The notes beneath the pieces are model-generated. The model had not been told where the DNA came from and searched no databases. It saw only the letters and a program-made list of their open reading frames with translations. A stretch of 32,480 bases of DNA from an uncultured Actinomycetes bacterium (GTDB lineage: Bacteria; Actinomycetota; Thermoleophilia; Solirubrobacterales; Solirubrobacteraceae). The position numbers and the translations under genes were made by a program. Position 1 is the first letter of the stretch. Every line of letters starts with the position of its first letter. This document shows positions 1-8,200 of this stretch, piece after piece. The DNA is taken from the NCBI GenBank assembly GCA_937888775.1, contig CALAQT010000541.1, positions 1 to 32,480 of the forward strand, given 5' to 3'.

Positions 1-714
1 GGGAAGGTGCTCGAGCCGCTGTAGCCGTAGACGCCGTTGGCGCTGGTGCTGTTCGCGACGGCGGTCAGCGGCCCGTTGGTGACGGCGTTGGTCAGTCCGG
101 CGGGGGTGGCGGAGTAGTGGCCGTTGGGCGCGAGGTAGGCCGCGACGTAGGTGGTGCCGGCGGTGATCGCGACCGGGGAGGAGAAGTTGACCGTCTGCCA
201 GCCGGAGGCGGTCTCGCCGGTGAACGTGGCGCTGGCGAGCTGCGTGCCGCCGGCGGTCCAGAGGCTGCCGATGTGCATGCCGGTGTTAGTGGCGGCCTTG
301 TAGAAGCGGATCCCGGTGACCGACCCGTTGGAGCTGGCGGTGAACTTGACCCCCAGCTCGACCGAGGAGCTGTCTCCGGAATCGACGTTCTGGGGGGTGC
401 TCGAGAAGTCGAAGATCGTGTCCTCGGGCGTGACCGCGGGCGAGGCCGAGGACGCCGGACTGGTCCCGATCGCGTTGGTGGCGCTGACCGTGAACGTGTA
501 CCCGGTCCCGTTCGTCAGCCCAGTGATCGTCGCCGCCGTCGCCGAGCCATTGTTGACCGTGACGGGGGTCTGCGCGGTCGAGCCGATGTACGGCGTGATC
601 GTGTAGCTAGTTACCGGACTACCGCCATCGCTCGACGGCGGCGTCCAGCTCACCAGCGCCTGACTGGACGCCGGACTGCCCGACACCCCCGTCGGCGCCG
701 ACGGCGCCGAGGTG
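1..714 (-). repeat. Exact long repeat, copy 2 (period 1068 bp)
   Basis: Bases 1-714 read identically to 1069-1782. The offset is 1068 bp (356 codons), so the frame is kept. The match stops at 715/1783 and may continue beyond the left edge. The repeated block encodes one FN3 module plus most of a DUF4082 module. Confidence 0.9.
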
Positions 715-2648
715 GTCGCGGGGGTGACCGGATTCGAATTGGCGGACGCTGGGCCGGTTCCGACGCTGTTCGTGGCCGCCACCGTGAACGTGTACGTGGT
801 CCCGTTCGTCAATCCCGTGATGGTGGCGTTCGTCGCGGGCGGCGATCCCGAGATGACGGTGGTCTTCTGCGCGGTCGATCCGATGTACGTGGTCACGGTG
901 TAGCTCGTGATCGCGCTGCCGCCATTGCTCGGGGGGGTCCAGCTGACCGTCGCGCTCCCGTTGCCGGGGCTGGCGGTGACGCCGGTGACTTGGCCGGGGG
1001 CGGTGGTGCCCGATCCGGGGGAGAAGAGGGCGTCGACCCAGTAGTTGTTCGCGTTGTAGGTGTTGGTGGGGAAGGTGCTCGAGCCGCTGTAGCCGTAGAC
1101 GCCGTTGGCGCTGGTGCTGTTCGCGACGGCGGTCAGCGGCCCGTTGGTGACGGCGTTGGTCAGTCCGGCGGGGGTGGCGGAGTAGTGGCCGTTGGGCGCG
1201 AGGTAGGCCGCGACGTAGGTGGTGCCGGCGGTGATCGCGACCGGGGAGGAGAAGTTGACCGTCTGCCAGCCGGAGGCGGTCTCGCCGGTGAACGTGGCGC
1301 TGGCGAGCTGCGTGCCGCCGGCGGTCCAGAGGCTGCCGATGTGCATGCCGGTGTTAGTGGCGGCCTTGTAGAAGCGGATCCCGGTGACCGACCCGTTGGA
1401 GCTGGCGGTGAACTTGACCCCCAGCTCGACCGAGGAGCTGTCTCCGGAATCGACGTTCTGGGGGGTGCTCGAGAAGTCGAAGATCGTGTCCTCGGGCGTG
1501 ACCGCGGGCGAGGCCGAGGACGCCGGACTGGTCCCGATCGCGTTGGTGGCGCTGACCGTGAACGTGTACCCGGTCCCGTTCGTCAGCCCAGTGATCGTCG
1601 CCGCCGTCGCCGAGCCATTGTTGACCGTGACGGGGGTCTGCGCGGTCGAGCCGATGTACGGCGTGATCGTGTAGCTAGTTACCGGACTACCGCCATCGCT
1701 CGACGGCGGCGTCCAGCTCACCAGCGCCTGACTGGACGCCGGACTGCCCGACACCCCCGTCGGCGCCGACGGCGCCGAGGTGCCGCCGCCGGATGAGGGC
1801 GCGAACAGCACGTCGACCCAGTAGTTGTTCGCGTTGTAGGTGTTAGTGGGGAACGCGCTGGTGCTCGTGTAGGAGTACAGCCCGTTCGCGCTGGTGCTGT
1901 TCGCGACCGCGTGCAGGGGCGCGTTGTCGACCGAGTTGGTCAGCCCGGCCGACGTCGCGGAGTAGTGGCCGTTGGGCGCGAAGTACGAGGCGACGTAGGT
2001 GGTGCCGGCGGTGATCGCGACCGGCGAGGAGAACAGGACCGTCTGCCACCCGGAGGCGGTCTCGCCCGTGAACGTGGCGCTGGCGAGCAGCGTGCCGCTG
2101 GCGGTCCACAGATTCCCGATGTGCGTGCCGGTGTTGGTGGCGGCCTTGTAGAAGCGGATCCCCGTAATCGACCCGTTGGAGCTGGCGGTGAACTTGACCC
2201 CCAGCTCGACCGAGGAGGCGTCCCCCGAGTCGACGATGCCCGGCGTGCCCGAGAAGTCGAAGATCGTGTCCTCCGGGATGACCGTCGCCGACGCCGATGA
2301 AGCCGGCCCGGTGCCGCTGGTGTTCGTCGCCGCAACCGCGAACGTGTAGGAGGTGCCGTTTGTCAGCCCGGTGACGGTCGCCGAGGCCGCCGAGCCGTTG
2401 CTGACCGTGACGGGGGTCTGGGCCGTGGAGCCGATGAACGGGGTGATCGTGTAGCCGCTGATCGGGCTGCCGCCATTGCTCGCGGGAGCGGTCCAGCCGA
2501 CGAGCGCCTGGCTGCTCGCGGGACCAGCCGTGACCGACTGCGGCGCGGAGGGAACCGCGGCCGCGGCGGGCGCAGCGCCGATGCCGGCCACGATCGCCAC
2601 GGCGAGGCCGAGCGCAAGGCGAAGCAGCGGGTGTCTAGCGGCGAACAT
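1..2648 (-). CDS. Secreted DUF4082/fibronectin type III repeat protein, C-terminus cut by window edge
   Basis: This frame is open from an ATG at 2648 to the left edge, giving about 882 visible residues. A signal peptide covers roughly residues 1-31 (basic start, Leu/Ala-rich core, Ala-rich end). Then follow FN3 (about 32-122), DUF4082 (125-281), FN3 (289-380), DUF4082 (382-545), FN3 (548-640), FN3 (645-740) and a partial DUF4082. The DUF4082 modules carry the recurring Ser/Thr-Gly-Ile-Arg-Phe, Ala-Gly-Thr-Thr-Tyr-Val-Ala and Tyr-Trp-Val-Asp motifs of these jelly-roll modules. FN3 and DUF4082 modules are non-catalytic, usually adhesive or glycan-binding; an extracellular matrix role is inference. 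The sequence just before ATG (GAGGGA) is close to the start, so the exact start is less certain than the frame. It lies 81 bp after the aminotransferase gene and may be cotranscribed. An exact internal repeat is listed separately. Confidence 0.85.
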   Translation of the reverse strand, partial: MFAARHPLLRLALGLAVAIVAGIGAAPAAAAVPSAPQSVTAGPASSQALVGWTAPASNGGSPISGYTITPFIGSTAQTPVTVSNGSAASATVTGLTNGTSYTFAVAATNTSGTGPASSASATVIPEDTIFDFSGTPGIVDSGDASSVELGVKFTASSNGSITGIRFYKAATNTGTHIGNLWTASGTLLASATFTGETASGWQTVLFSSPVAITAGTTYVASYFAPNGHYSATSAGLTNSVDNAPLHAVANSTSANGLYSYTSTSAFPTNTYNANNYWVDVLFAPSSGGGTSAPSAPTGVSGSPASSQALVSWTPPSSDGGSPVTSYTITPYIGSTAQTPVTVNNGSATAATITGLTNGTGYTFTVSATNAIGTSPASSASPAVTPEDTIFDFSSTPQNVDSGDSSSVELGVKFTASSNGSVTGIRFYKAATNTGMHIGSLWTAGGTQLASATFTGETASGWQTVNFSSPVAITAGTTYVAAYLAPNGHYSATPAGLTNAVTNGPLTAVANSTSANGVYGYSGSSTFPTNTYNANNYWVDALFSPGSGTTAPGQVTGVTASPGNGSATVSWTPPSNGGSAITSYTVTTYIGSTAQKTTVISGSPPATNATITGLTNGTTYTFTVAATNSVGTGPASANSNPVTPATTSAPSAPTGVSGSPASSQALVSWTPPSSDGGSPVTSYTITPYIGSTAQTPVTVNNGSATAATITGLTNGTGYTFTVSATNAIGTSPASSASPAVTPEDTIFDFSSTPQNVDSGDSSSVELGVKFTASSNGSVTGIRFYKAATNTGMHIGSLWTAGGTQLASATFTGETASGWQTVNFSSPVAITAGTTYVAAYLAPNGHYSATPAGLTNAVTNGPLTAVANSTSANGVYGYSGSSTF
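1069..1782 (-). repeat. Exact long repeat, copy 1 (period 1068 bp)
   Basis: This is the partner of 1-714. No synonymous differences were noticed between copies, which points to recent in-frame duplication or gene conversion inside the gene. An assembly artefact cannot be excluded from sequence alone. Confidence 0.9.
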
Positions 2649-2729
2649 TCCCTCGTAGAACAACGGTCTGTCGGCGTTCTGACTTCCGCCGCCGCAGACG
2701 CCGCGAGGGACAACCGGCGGCGGAGCGAC

Positions 2730-3866
2730 TCAGGCGGCGAGCGCGACGACGTGCGCCGCGAGGCGCTCGATCACGTAGTCCTGCTGGCCCTCGGTCAGGT
2801 CGGGGAACAGCGGAAGCATCACAACGTCGCGCGCGGCGGCCTCGGTGTGCTCCAGCTCCTGGCGCACGCCGGCGTATGCCTGCTCCTCGTGGATCGCCAT
2901 CACGCCTCTGCGGGTGGGGATCCCGTCCGCGAGCAGGCGCTGCATCAGCTCCGTCCGGCCGACCGCGGCGCTCGGCAGGACACGGACGCAGTACGACTGC
3001 CAAGTGCGCTCAGCGTAGGGCGGGTCGTACGGCGGCTCGAGGCCGGGGATCCCCTCGATCGCGGCGTTGTAGCGCTCGGCCAGGACGCGCCGGCGCTCGA
3101 GCACGTGGTCGAGGACCTCGAGCTGGCACAGGCCCAGCGCGGCTTGCATATCGGTCATGCGGTAGTTGAACCCGGGCTCCGGATAGGTCTCAATCACGAC
3201 CTGTTGGGTGCTGTGACGGGCGAGGTCGGAGACGCTCATGCCGTGCTGGCGCAGCCGTCGCAACCGCGCGGCCAGCTCCCGATCCTGGACGGCGATCATG
3301 CCGCCCTCGCCGGTCGTGATCACCTTGCGCGGATGCAGTGAGAAGCACGCGAGCTCGCTCAGCGAACCGACTGGCCGTCCCTTGTAGCTCGCTCCGATCG
3401 CGCACGCCGCGTCCTCGACGAGCGCCAGGCCATAGCGCTGGGAGAGCTCCAGCAGGGCGTCGATGTCCGCCGGCAGCCCGACCTGGTGGACGGGCATGAT
3501 CGCGCGGGTACGCTCGGTGATCGCGCGTTCCGCCGCGGCCGGATCGAGGTTGTAGGTGCGCGGGTCGATGTCCGCGAACGCCGGTCGCGCTCCGCACATC
3601 CAGACCGAGTTGGCAGTCGCGATGAATGACAGCGACGGGACGATCACCTCATCGCCCGGGCCGATTCCGATCCCGTGCAGCGCGAGTTGGAGCGCGGTCG
3701 TGCAGCTCGTGGTGGCGACGGCATCGGCCGCGCCGACGCGCTGCGCGAACGCCTGCTCGAATGCCTGCACCTGCGGGCCCTGCGAGACCCAGCCGGTCGA
3801 GATCACCTTGGCGACAGCCTCGCCTTCCTCGCCGGTGAGGTATGGACGAGCGAACGGGACCTGCAT
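2730..3866 (-). CDS. DegT/DnrJ/EryC1/StrS-family PLP-dependent sugar aminotransferase
   Basis: The 378-residue product matches the sugar aminotransferase family, which transfers an amino group (usually from glutamate) to a keto-sugar nucleotide. It begins with the typical Pro-Phe-Ala-Arg-Pro-Tyr-Leu segment. The cofactor-contacting Glu-Asp-Ala-Ala-Cys-Ala-Ile-Gly stretch is near 151-158. The Schiff-base lysine is probably Lys181, in Ser-Leu-His-Pro-Arg-Lys and followed by Gly-Glu-Gly-Gly-Met. Length is normal for the family. The ATG at 3866 shares one base with the stop of the epimerase gene (TGATG), so the two are translationally coupled; a GTG one codon upstream is the alternative start. 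With the epimerase it probably makes an amino sugar nucleotide for the surface glycan; the exact sugar cannot be told. Confidence 0.9.
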   Translation of the reverse strand: MQVPFARPYLTGEEGEAVAKVISTGWVSQGPQVQAFEQAFAQRVGAADAVATTSCTTALQLALHGIGIGPGDEVIVPSLSFIATANSVWMCGARPAFADIDPRTYNLDPAAAERAITERTRAIMPVHQVGLPADIDALLELSQRYGLALVEDAACAIGASYKGRPVGSLSELACFSLHPRKVITTGEGGMIAVQDRELAARLRRLRQHGMSVSDLARHSTQQVVIETYPEPGFNYRMTDMQAALGLCQLEVLDHVLERRRVLAERYNAAIEGIPGLEPPYDPPYAERTWQSYCVRVLPSAAVGRTELMQRLLADGIPTRRGVMAIHEEQAYAGVRQELEHTEAAARDVVMLPLFPDLTEGQQDYVIERLAAHVVALAA

Positions 3867-4846
3867 CACGATGCCACCGCGACTGCCGCTTCGCGGTCGC
3901 GCTCGGACTGCCACCAGCTCACCAGCCGCTGCAGTCCCTCTTCGATCCCGACCTGCGCGTCAAAGCCCAGCAGCTCGCGCGCCTTGGAGGTATCCGCCAG
4001 CCGGCGCGGAACCTTGGCCGCCGCTCGCTCGGGACCGAACTCCACGTCCAGGTCAGAACCCATCGCTTCGAGCAGGAGCTGCGCGAGCTCCAGCAGGCTG
4101 GTCTCCACGCCGCTTGCGACGTTGAACACCTCATCGGTGACGTCGGACTCGGCGGCGAGCATGTTCGCGCGGGCGATGTCCTCCATGAACACGAAGTCCA
4201 TTGTCTGGGAGCCGTCGCCGTTGATCAGCGGCGGCACGCCGGCCGCGATGCGCTCCATCCACCGCACCAGCACTTCGGTGTAGACGCCGTGGATATCCAT
4301 CCGGGGGCCGTACACGTTGAAGTACCGCAACGCGACGTAATCGAGCCCGCTGGTTGTGTGCAGGCTGCGCAGGAGACCCTCGTTGAATACCTTCGCTGCG
4401 CCGTAGAGAGTGTCATTGGCATACGGGTGATGGCTCTCATCGGTGGGGAACTGCTCCGCCAGACCGTACACGGACGCCGACGACGCCGCTACGACCTTGT
4501 GCACGTTGTGACGGACCGCGGCTTCGAGCACGTTGTAGGTGCCGTTGACCAGCACCCCGAGAGCCAGCCGCGGCTCCTCCACGCACTGGGTGATGCGGAT
4601 CGCCGCCTGATGGAATACGACGTCGATCCCGCGGGTCAACCGATCGACCAGCGAACGATCCCGGATGTCGCCGGGCACCACCCGAACCGGGCCATTGGCC
4701 ACGGCCCAGGCCAGGTTCTGGCGGCGGCCCCGAACGAAGTTGTCCAGGACGATGACTTCCTCTGCGCCGTTCCGCACTGCGAGGTCCGCGAGGTTCGATC
4801 CGATTGCCCCGGCGCCGCCGGTGATTAGGACGCGCTCAGCGCGCAT
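3866..4846 (-). CDS. NAD-dependent sugar-nucleotide epimerase/dehydratase (extended SDR)
   Basis: The 326-residue product has the extended short-chain dehydrogenase layout. The NAD-binding glycine motif Gly-Gly-Ala-Gly-Ala-Ile-Gly is at residues 10-16. The Ser-Ser-Ala-Ser-Val-Tyr-Gly segment is near 122-128. The catalytic Tyr148-x3-Lys152 follows, with Arg-Tyr-Phe-Asn-Val-Tyr-Gly-Pro downstream, a hallmark of UDP-glucose 4-epimerase-like enzymes. Likely role: oxidise/epimerise or dehydrate a nucleotide sugar in the cytoplasm, feeding the coupled aminotransferase. The ATG at 4846 is preceded by GAGGTG with about 8 bases spacing, a good ribosome site. The substrate is unknown; a UDP-hexose or UDP-HexNAc is plausible. 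Confidence 0.9.
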   Translation of the reverse strand: MRAERVLITGGAGAIGSNLADLAVRNGAEEVIVLDNFVRGRRQNLAWAVANGPVRVVPGDIRDRSLVDRLTRGIDVVFHQAAIRITQCVEEPRLALGVLVNGTYNVLEAAVRHNVHKVVAASSASVYGLAEQFPTDESHHPYANDTLYGAAKVFNEGLLRSLHTTSGLDYVALRYFNVYGPRMDIHGVYTEVLVRWMERIAAGVPPLINGDGSQTMDFVFMEDIARANMLAAESDVTDEVFNVASGVETSLLELAQLLLEAMGSDLDVEFGPERAAAKVPRRLADTSKARELLGFDAQVGIEEGLQRLVSWWQSERDREAAVAVAS

Positions 4847-4878
4847 GAAAGAGACACCTCATGGCTACTGAACGGTCG

Positions 4879-4905
4879 CCGCGCCGAGGATCTTTCGCGG
4901 CGCGG
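4879..4905 (-). terminator. GC-rich hairpin between beta-helix gene and epimerase gene
   Basis: Arms 4879-4886 and 4898-4905 pair perfectly over 8 bp (CCGCGCCG/CGGCGCGG) around an 11-base loop. It lies in the 96-bp gap after the stop at 4943 and before the epimerase start. There is no T-run after it, so it could be an actinobacterial-type terminator, a 5'-UTR hairpin or chance. Confidence 0.4.
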
Positions 4906-4942
4906 GGACCGGGTGGATTGCAGCGAGGCGTTCCGCCGAGTC

Positions 4943-6406
4943 CTACATGCCGGCCGGGGCCAGCGTGTTGTCCCAGACGTTGCCCGACCAGGTGGTGTTG
5001 TTGCGCTGGAACGCGTCGTCGATCCCATACTGGCCGCTCGTCGGGTAGTACATGGTCGCGAACCGGTTGTTGGTGACCGTCTGGTGCCCGGTCGCGGAGT
5101 CGCAGGGCCCGTTCCCGGTGGGGCCGTAGATGACGTAGTCGCCGCCGGCGAGCAGGCTGTTCTCGATCGTCTCGCTCGTGACCGGGCCGCTGTAGCAGGT
5201 GACGAACACCGCGGCGGTCTGGTCGTGGGGGTTGAGCAGCGTGTCGTGGTTGACGGTGATCGCGCCGGCGCCGCCGTCGTAGGCGACGGGCTCGTAGTGA
5301 TCGCTTGGGATGTTGGCGTTGTCGAACGAGTAGCTGTTGCTGAGCGTGCCCGAGCCGTGGAGGATGTCATCGAGGCAGCTGCCGTAGTCGTGGTCCATGG
5401 TCAGCTGGTCACCCGACGCGTTCCAGACGCCGGCCATCAACGACCCGGCCTGGCAGTCGTTGCCCAGGATCGTGGTGTAGTCGATCTGGGTCCCGCTGAC
5501 CCCCTGGGCGATGTTGATCGCCCAGTTCGCGCCCAGCGTCCCGTCGCCACTGGTGATCCGCACGTCCTTGATCGTCACGTTGCTTGCCGTGACGTTGATC
5601 GTGCCGTGCAGGTCGAGGTTCGAGATCGTCTCGTCGGGCGTGCCGGCGTTGATCGTCCCGGAGCTGGGAGTCAGCGATGTGCCGGCCGGAACTCCGGAGT
5701 TGGTCGCGTCCGGATAGCCGCAGGCGCTGGGGTCGGACACGCAGTTGTGCTGCGTCCCGGGGAACGACGTCGGCGGCGGTGGTGAGGAGGGAGGAGGAGC
5801 TGGTGTCGAGTGGTACGGCGGCTTCGCCGGCGTTGCCGGCGAGGAGGAGTGCTTGCGGTGCTTCGTTTGCACTCGTCCGACCGCATAGGCCGACAGCGAG
5901 CACTGCGGCGCGCTTGACTGGTTGCGCCAGTGAGCCGGGAAGCTCGCCACGTCCGCCCTGTGGCTCGGCGGCGAGCAGGCTCGGCGGCTGTTCCCTCGGT
6001 AGGCGAGCGTGCCCCCCGATCCGAACAACGCCAGCCAGTACGTGTGGCCCGCCATCAGCCGCACCGTGCGCACGTCGATACGGTTCCACGCGCCGCGGCG
6101 CGGGTTGCGCCGCCAGCCGGTCGTGAGCAATGAGCCCCGCGCGTCGTAGAGCGCGACGTGAAGGACGCTCGCTCGGTTCCTCGAGCCGACGAACAGGACG
6201 AACGCTGTCGCCGTTCCGGATCGACCTGCCCTGAAGCGAAATGCCTGCGGGTGCCAGGACACGACGCGACCCGCGGATCGACCGATTACCTTCGCGCCGA
6301 GTAGCACAGACTGTCGTGTGGATGCCTGCGCGCTCGCGAGGGGTCCACAGAACGCAGCAGCAGCTGAACTGACGCAGAGCAGCGTCAGCAACGATCGCCG
6401 AATCAC
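4943..6406 (-). CDS. Secreted two-domain protein: N-terminal jelly-roll-like module plus parallel beta-helix domain
   Basis: The product is 487 residues. The GTG at 6406 is chosen because GGAGG lies 8 bases upstream and the signal peptide (about 1-29, ending Ala-Ser-Ala-Gln-Ala) begins there. Residues about 32-180 form a beta-rich module resembling the N-terminal module of the protein at 27568-29718. Residues about 185-217 are a Pro/Ser linker. Residues 220-487 begin with Asn-Cys-x5-Ser-Ala-Cys-Gly-Tyr-Pro-Asp-Ala and contain Val-Thr-Ile/Asn-Val-Thr rungs, as in right-handed beta-helix (pectate-lyase-like) folds. Conserved Cys-Leu-Asp-Asp-Ile-Leu-His and Asp-His-Tyr-Glu-Pro-Val-Ala motifs recur in four paralogues here. 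Such folds are often polysaccharide lyases, hydrolases or binding proteins; activity is not proven. The C-terminus has no anchor. A 953-bp block is shared exactly with the next gene. Confidence 0.88.
   Translation of the reverse strand: MIRRSLLTLLCVSSAAAAFCGPLASAQASTRQSVLLGAKVIGRSAGRVVSWHPQAFRFRAGRSGTATAFVLFVGSRNRASVLHVALYDARGSLLTTGWRRNPRRGAWNRIDVRTVRLMAGHTYWLALFGSGGTLAYRGNSRRACSPPSHRADVASFPAHWRNQSSAPQCSLSAYAVGRVQTKHRKHSSSPATPAKPPYHSTPAPPPSSPPPPTSFPGTQHNCVSDPSACGYPDATNSGVPAGTSLTPSSGTINAGTPDETISNLDLHGTINVTASNVTIKDVRITSGDGTLGANWAINIAQGVSGTQIDYTTILGNDCQAGSLMAGVWNASGDQLTMDHDYGSCLDDILHGSGTLSNSYSFDNANIPSDHYEPVAYDGGAGAITVNHDTLLNPHDQTAAVFVTCYSGPVTSETIENSLLAGGDYVIYGPTGNGPCDSATGHQTVTNNRFATMYYPTSGQYGIDDAFQRNNTTWSGNVWDNTLAPAGM
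5076..6028 (-). repeat. 953-bp exact direct repeat, copy 2
   Basis: Reads identically to 6797-7749 (offset 1721 bp). The match ends sharply at both sides (mismatches at 5075/6796 and 6029/7750). It covers the end of the jelly-roll-like module, the Pro-rich linker and nearly all of the beta-helix domain. The N-terminal parts and last ~40 codons of the two genes differ. Confidence 0.92.
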
Positions 6407-6414
6407 GATCCTGA

Positions 6415-6419
6415 CCTCC
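6415..6419 (-). promoter_or_regulatory. Ribosome binding site (GGAGG) for the gene starting at 6406
   Basis: GGAGG on the minus strand, 8 bases before the GTG at 6406. It rules out the longer reading frame that begins at 6571. Confidence 0.8.
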
Positions 6420-6437
6420 CTATAGAGCGGCGCTCCC

Positions 6438-6481
6438 GGTAAGGCGCGCGCACCCTCCCTGTCTGGGCAGGCAATCCTACC
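6438..6481 (-). promoter_or_regulatory. Conserved 5'-leader element A, candidate structured RNA
   Basis: On the minus strand GGTAGG (6476-6481) can pair with CCTTACC (6438-6444), followed by GGGAG and GCCGC and then the ribosome site. A matching element precedes the next paralogue at 8155-8200, with the same outer pairing, the same flanks (TTGGTAGG at one end, CGGG-AG-GCCGC at the other) and a different interior. It matches no riboswitch class I can recognise. Relationship by duplication is the simple alternative. Confidence 0.4.
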
Positions 6482-6663
6482 AACCCGTTTCAGGGCACGC
6501 GCCGGTTCCCCAGAAACCGGGTTTATACTCCAAATCTCATCGTTCCTGATTATGGTGACGCGATTGCCCACTGTTCGCTGCTTCGGCAGCGCTCAGCGCG
6601 GCGTTGAAGATTGAAGGCCGGATCTGGACGGGTGAGGACGGGCCGCTTACGCCGCCCGATCAC

Positions 6664-8124
6664 TCACATCTGGGCGGCCGCGAGGCTGTCGTCCCACACG
6701 TTCCCGCTCCAGGTGGTGTTGTCCCGCTGGAACGCGTCGGCGATTCCGTAATACCCCCCGTTGGGGAAATAGGCGTTCGAGAAACGGTTATTGACAACCG
6801 TCTGGTGCCCGGTCGCGGAGTCGCAGGGCCCGTTCCCGGTGGGGCCGTAGATGACGTAGTCGCCGCCGGCGAGCAGGCTGTTCTCGATCGTCTCGCTCGT
6901 GACCGGGCCGCTGTAGCAGGTGACGAACACCGCGGCGGTCTGGTCGTGGGGGTTGAGCAGCGTGTCGTGGTTGACGGTGATCGCGCCGGCGCCGCCGTCG
7001 TAGGCGACGGGCTCGTAGTGATCGCTTGGGATGTTGGCGTTGTCGAACGAGTAGCTGTTGCTGAGCGTGCCCGAGCCGTGGAGGATGTCATCGAGGCAGC
7101 TGCCGTAGTCGTGGTCCATGGTCAGCTGGTCACCCGACGCGTTCCAGACGCCGGCCATCAACGACCCGGCCTGGCAGTCGTTGCCCAGGATCGTGGTGTA
7201 GTCGATCTGGGTCCCGCTGACCCCCTGGGCGATGTTGATCGCCCAGTTCGCGCCCAGCGTCCCGTCGCCACTGGTGATCCGCACGTCCTTGATCGTCACG
7301 TTGCTTGCCGTGACGTTGATCGTGCCGTGCAGGTCGAGGTTCGAGATCGTCTCGTCGGGCGTGCCGGCGTTGATCGTCCCGGAGCTGGGAGTCAGCGATG
7401 TGCCGGCCGGAACTCCGGAGTTGGTCGCGTCCGGATAGCCGCAGGCGCTGGGGTCGGACACGCAGTTGTGCTGCGTCCCGGGGAACGACGTCGGCGGCGG
7501 TGGTGAGGAGGGAGGAGGAGCTGGTGTCGAGTGGTACGGCGGCTTCGCCGGCGTTGCCGGCGAGGAGGAGTGCTTGCGGTGCTTCGTTTGCACTCGTCCG
7601 ACCGCATAGGCCGACAGCGAGCACTGCGGCGCGCTTGACTGGTTGCGCCAGTGAGCCGGGAAGCTCGCCACGTCCGCCCTGTGGCTCGGCGGCGAGCAGG
7701 CTCGGCGGCTGTTCCCTCGGTAGGCGAGCGTGCCCCCCGATCCGAACAAGGCCAGCCAGTAGACGCGCCGGGCTACCAGCCGAGCCGGATGAATCGTGAC
7801 CCGGTTCCACGCGCCGGCCTTCGGATGCCGTCGCGAGCCCGAGCTGAGCAGCGATCCGGAGTTCGTGTAGATGGCGACGTGCAGGACTTTTGCACGGTTC
7901 GAGGAAGCGAGGTAGACGACGACGGTGGCGGCGGTTCCCGACCGGACGGCGCGGAACCGGGACGCCTCCGAGCGCCCCGCCGCCACGCGAACCGAGGAGT
8001 GCTCGACGTGCTTTTCGCCGACCAGCAGCGGCTGACGGACGGAGGCATGGGCATCCGTAAGCGAGAACCCGAGCACGACGGTGGCGCTCAGGCCGACTAG
8101 AACCAGCAGCGATCGGCGTAGCAC
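6664..8124 (-). CDS. Secreted jelly-roll-like plus parallel beta-helix protein, close paralogue of the downstream gene
   Basis: The product is 486 residues. The GTG at 8124 has a strong GGAGG 7 bases upstream and opens a signal peptide (about 1-27, ending Ala-His-Ala). The layout equals the gene at 4943-6406: N-terminal beta module to about 180, Pro/Ser-rich linker, then a beta-helix domain with the Ser-Ala-Cys-Gly-Tyr-Pro-Asp-Ala entry motif, Cys-Leu-Asp-Asp-Ile-Leu-His and Trp-Ser-Gly-Asn-Val-Trp-Asp near the end. From 6797 to 7749 it is identical in DNA to its neighbour. The N-terminal third differs, so the pair is a mosaic. The gap to the downstream gene (257 bp) holds that gene's leader and no other gene. 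Probable role: extracellular polysaccharide binding or cleavage (fold-based inference). Confidence 0.88.
   Translation of the reverse strand: MLRRSLLVLVGLSATVVLGFSLTDAHASVRQPLLVGEKHVEHSSVRVAAGRSEASRFRAVRSGTAATVVVYLASSNRAKVLHVAIYTNSGSLLSSGSRRHPKAGAWNRVTIHPARLVARRVYWLALFGSGGTLAYRGNSRRACSPPSHRADVASFPAHWRNQSSAPQCSLSAYAVGRVQTKHRKHSSSPATPAKPPYHSTPAPPPSSPPPPTSFPGTQHNCVSDPSACGYPDATNSGVPAGTSLTPSSGTINAGTPDETISNLDLHGTINVTASNVTIKDVRITSGDGTLGANWAINIAQGVSGTQIDYTTILGNDCQAGSLMAGVWNASGDQLTMDHDYGSCLDDILHGSGTLSNSYSFDNANIPSDHYEPVAYDGGAGAITVNHDTLLNPHDQTAAVFVTCYSGPVTSETIENSLLAGGDYVIYGPTGNGPCDSATGHQTVVNNRFSNAYFPNGGYYGIADAFQRDNTTWSGNVWDDSLAAAQM
6797..7749 (-). repeat. 953-bp exact direct repeat, copy 1
   Basis: Partner of 5076-6028. 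Both copies are in coding sequence and in the same reading frame. Confidence 0.92.
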
Positions 8125-8131
8125 TTGGTGA

Positions 8132-8136
8132 CCTCC
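8132..8136 (-). promoter_or_regulatory. Ribosome binding site (GGAGG) for the gene starting at 8124
   Basis: GGAGG on the minus strand, 7 bases before the GTG at 8124. It decides the start over the 610-residue read-through frame that overlaps the upstream gene. Confidence 0.82.
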
Positions 8137-8154
8137 GTTTGGGCGGCACTCCCC

Positions 8155-8200
8155 GGTAGGCGCACGGAAGCTTCCCGGCTGACAGCGCAGGGAACCTACC
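8155..8200 (-). promoter_or_regulatory. Conserved 5'-leader element B, candidate structured RNA
   Basis: On the minus strand GGTAGG (8195-8200) and CCTACC (8155-8160) pair perfectly. Inside, TTCCC and GGGAA can form a second stem. It is followed by GGGGAGTGCCGCC and the ribosome site. It is the counterpart of the element at 6438-6481, in the 121-bp gap upstream of the 8124 start. Confidence 0.45.

Noticed and set aside
117..1796. 559-residue plus-strand ORF rich in Arg/Gly
   Set aside because: It is antisense to the DUF4082/FN3 gene, repeats with the same 1068-bp period, and has the Gly/Arg/Val/Asp-rich composition of an opposite-strand frame in high-GC DNA.
6438..6481. Leader element as a cyclic di-GMP (GEMM), c-di-AMP or other known riboswitch
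   Set aside because: The GGTAGG-like string recalls part of GEMM, but the conserved GCAAACC and ACGCAAAGCC segments are missing; other known consensus cores also do not fit.
5076..7749. 953-bp direct repeats as ends of an insertion sequence or transposon
   Set aside because: The repeats are coding, no transposase lies between or in them, and no terminal inverted repeats were seen.
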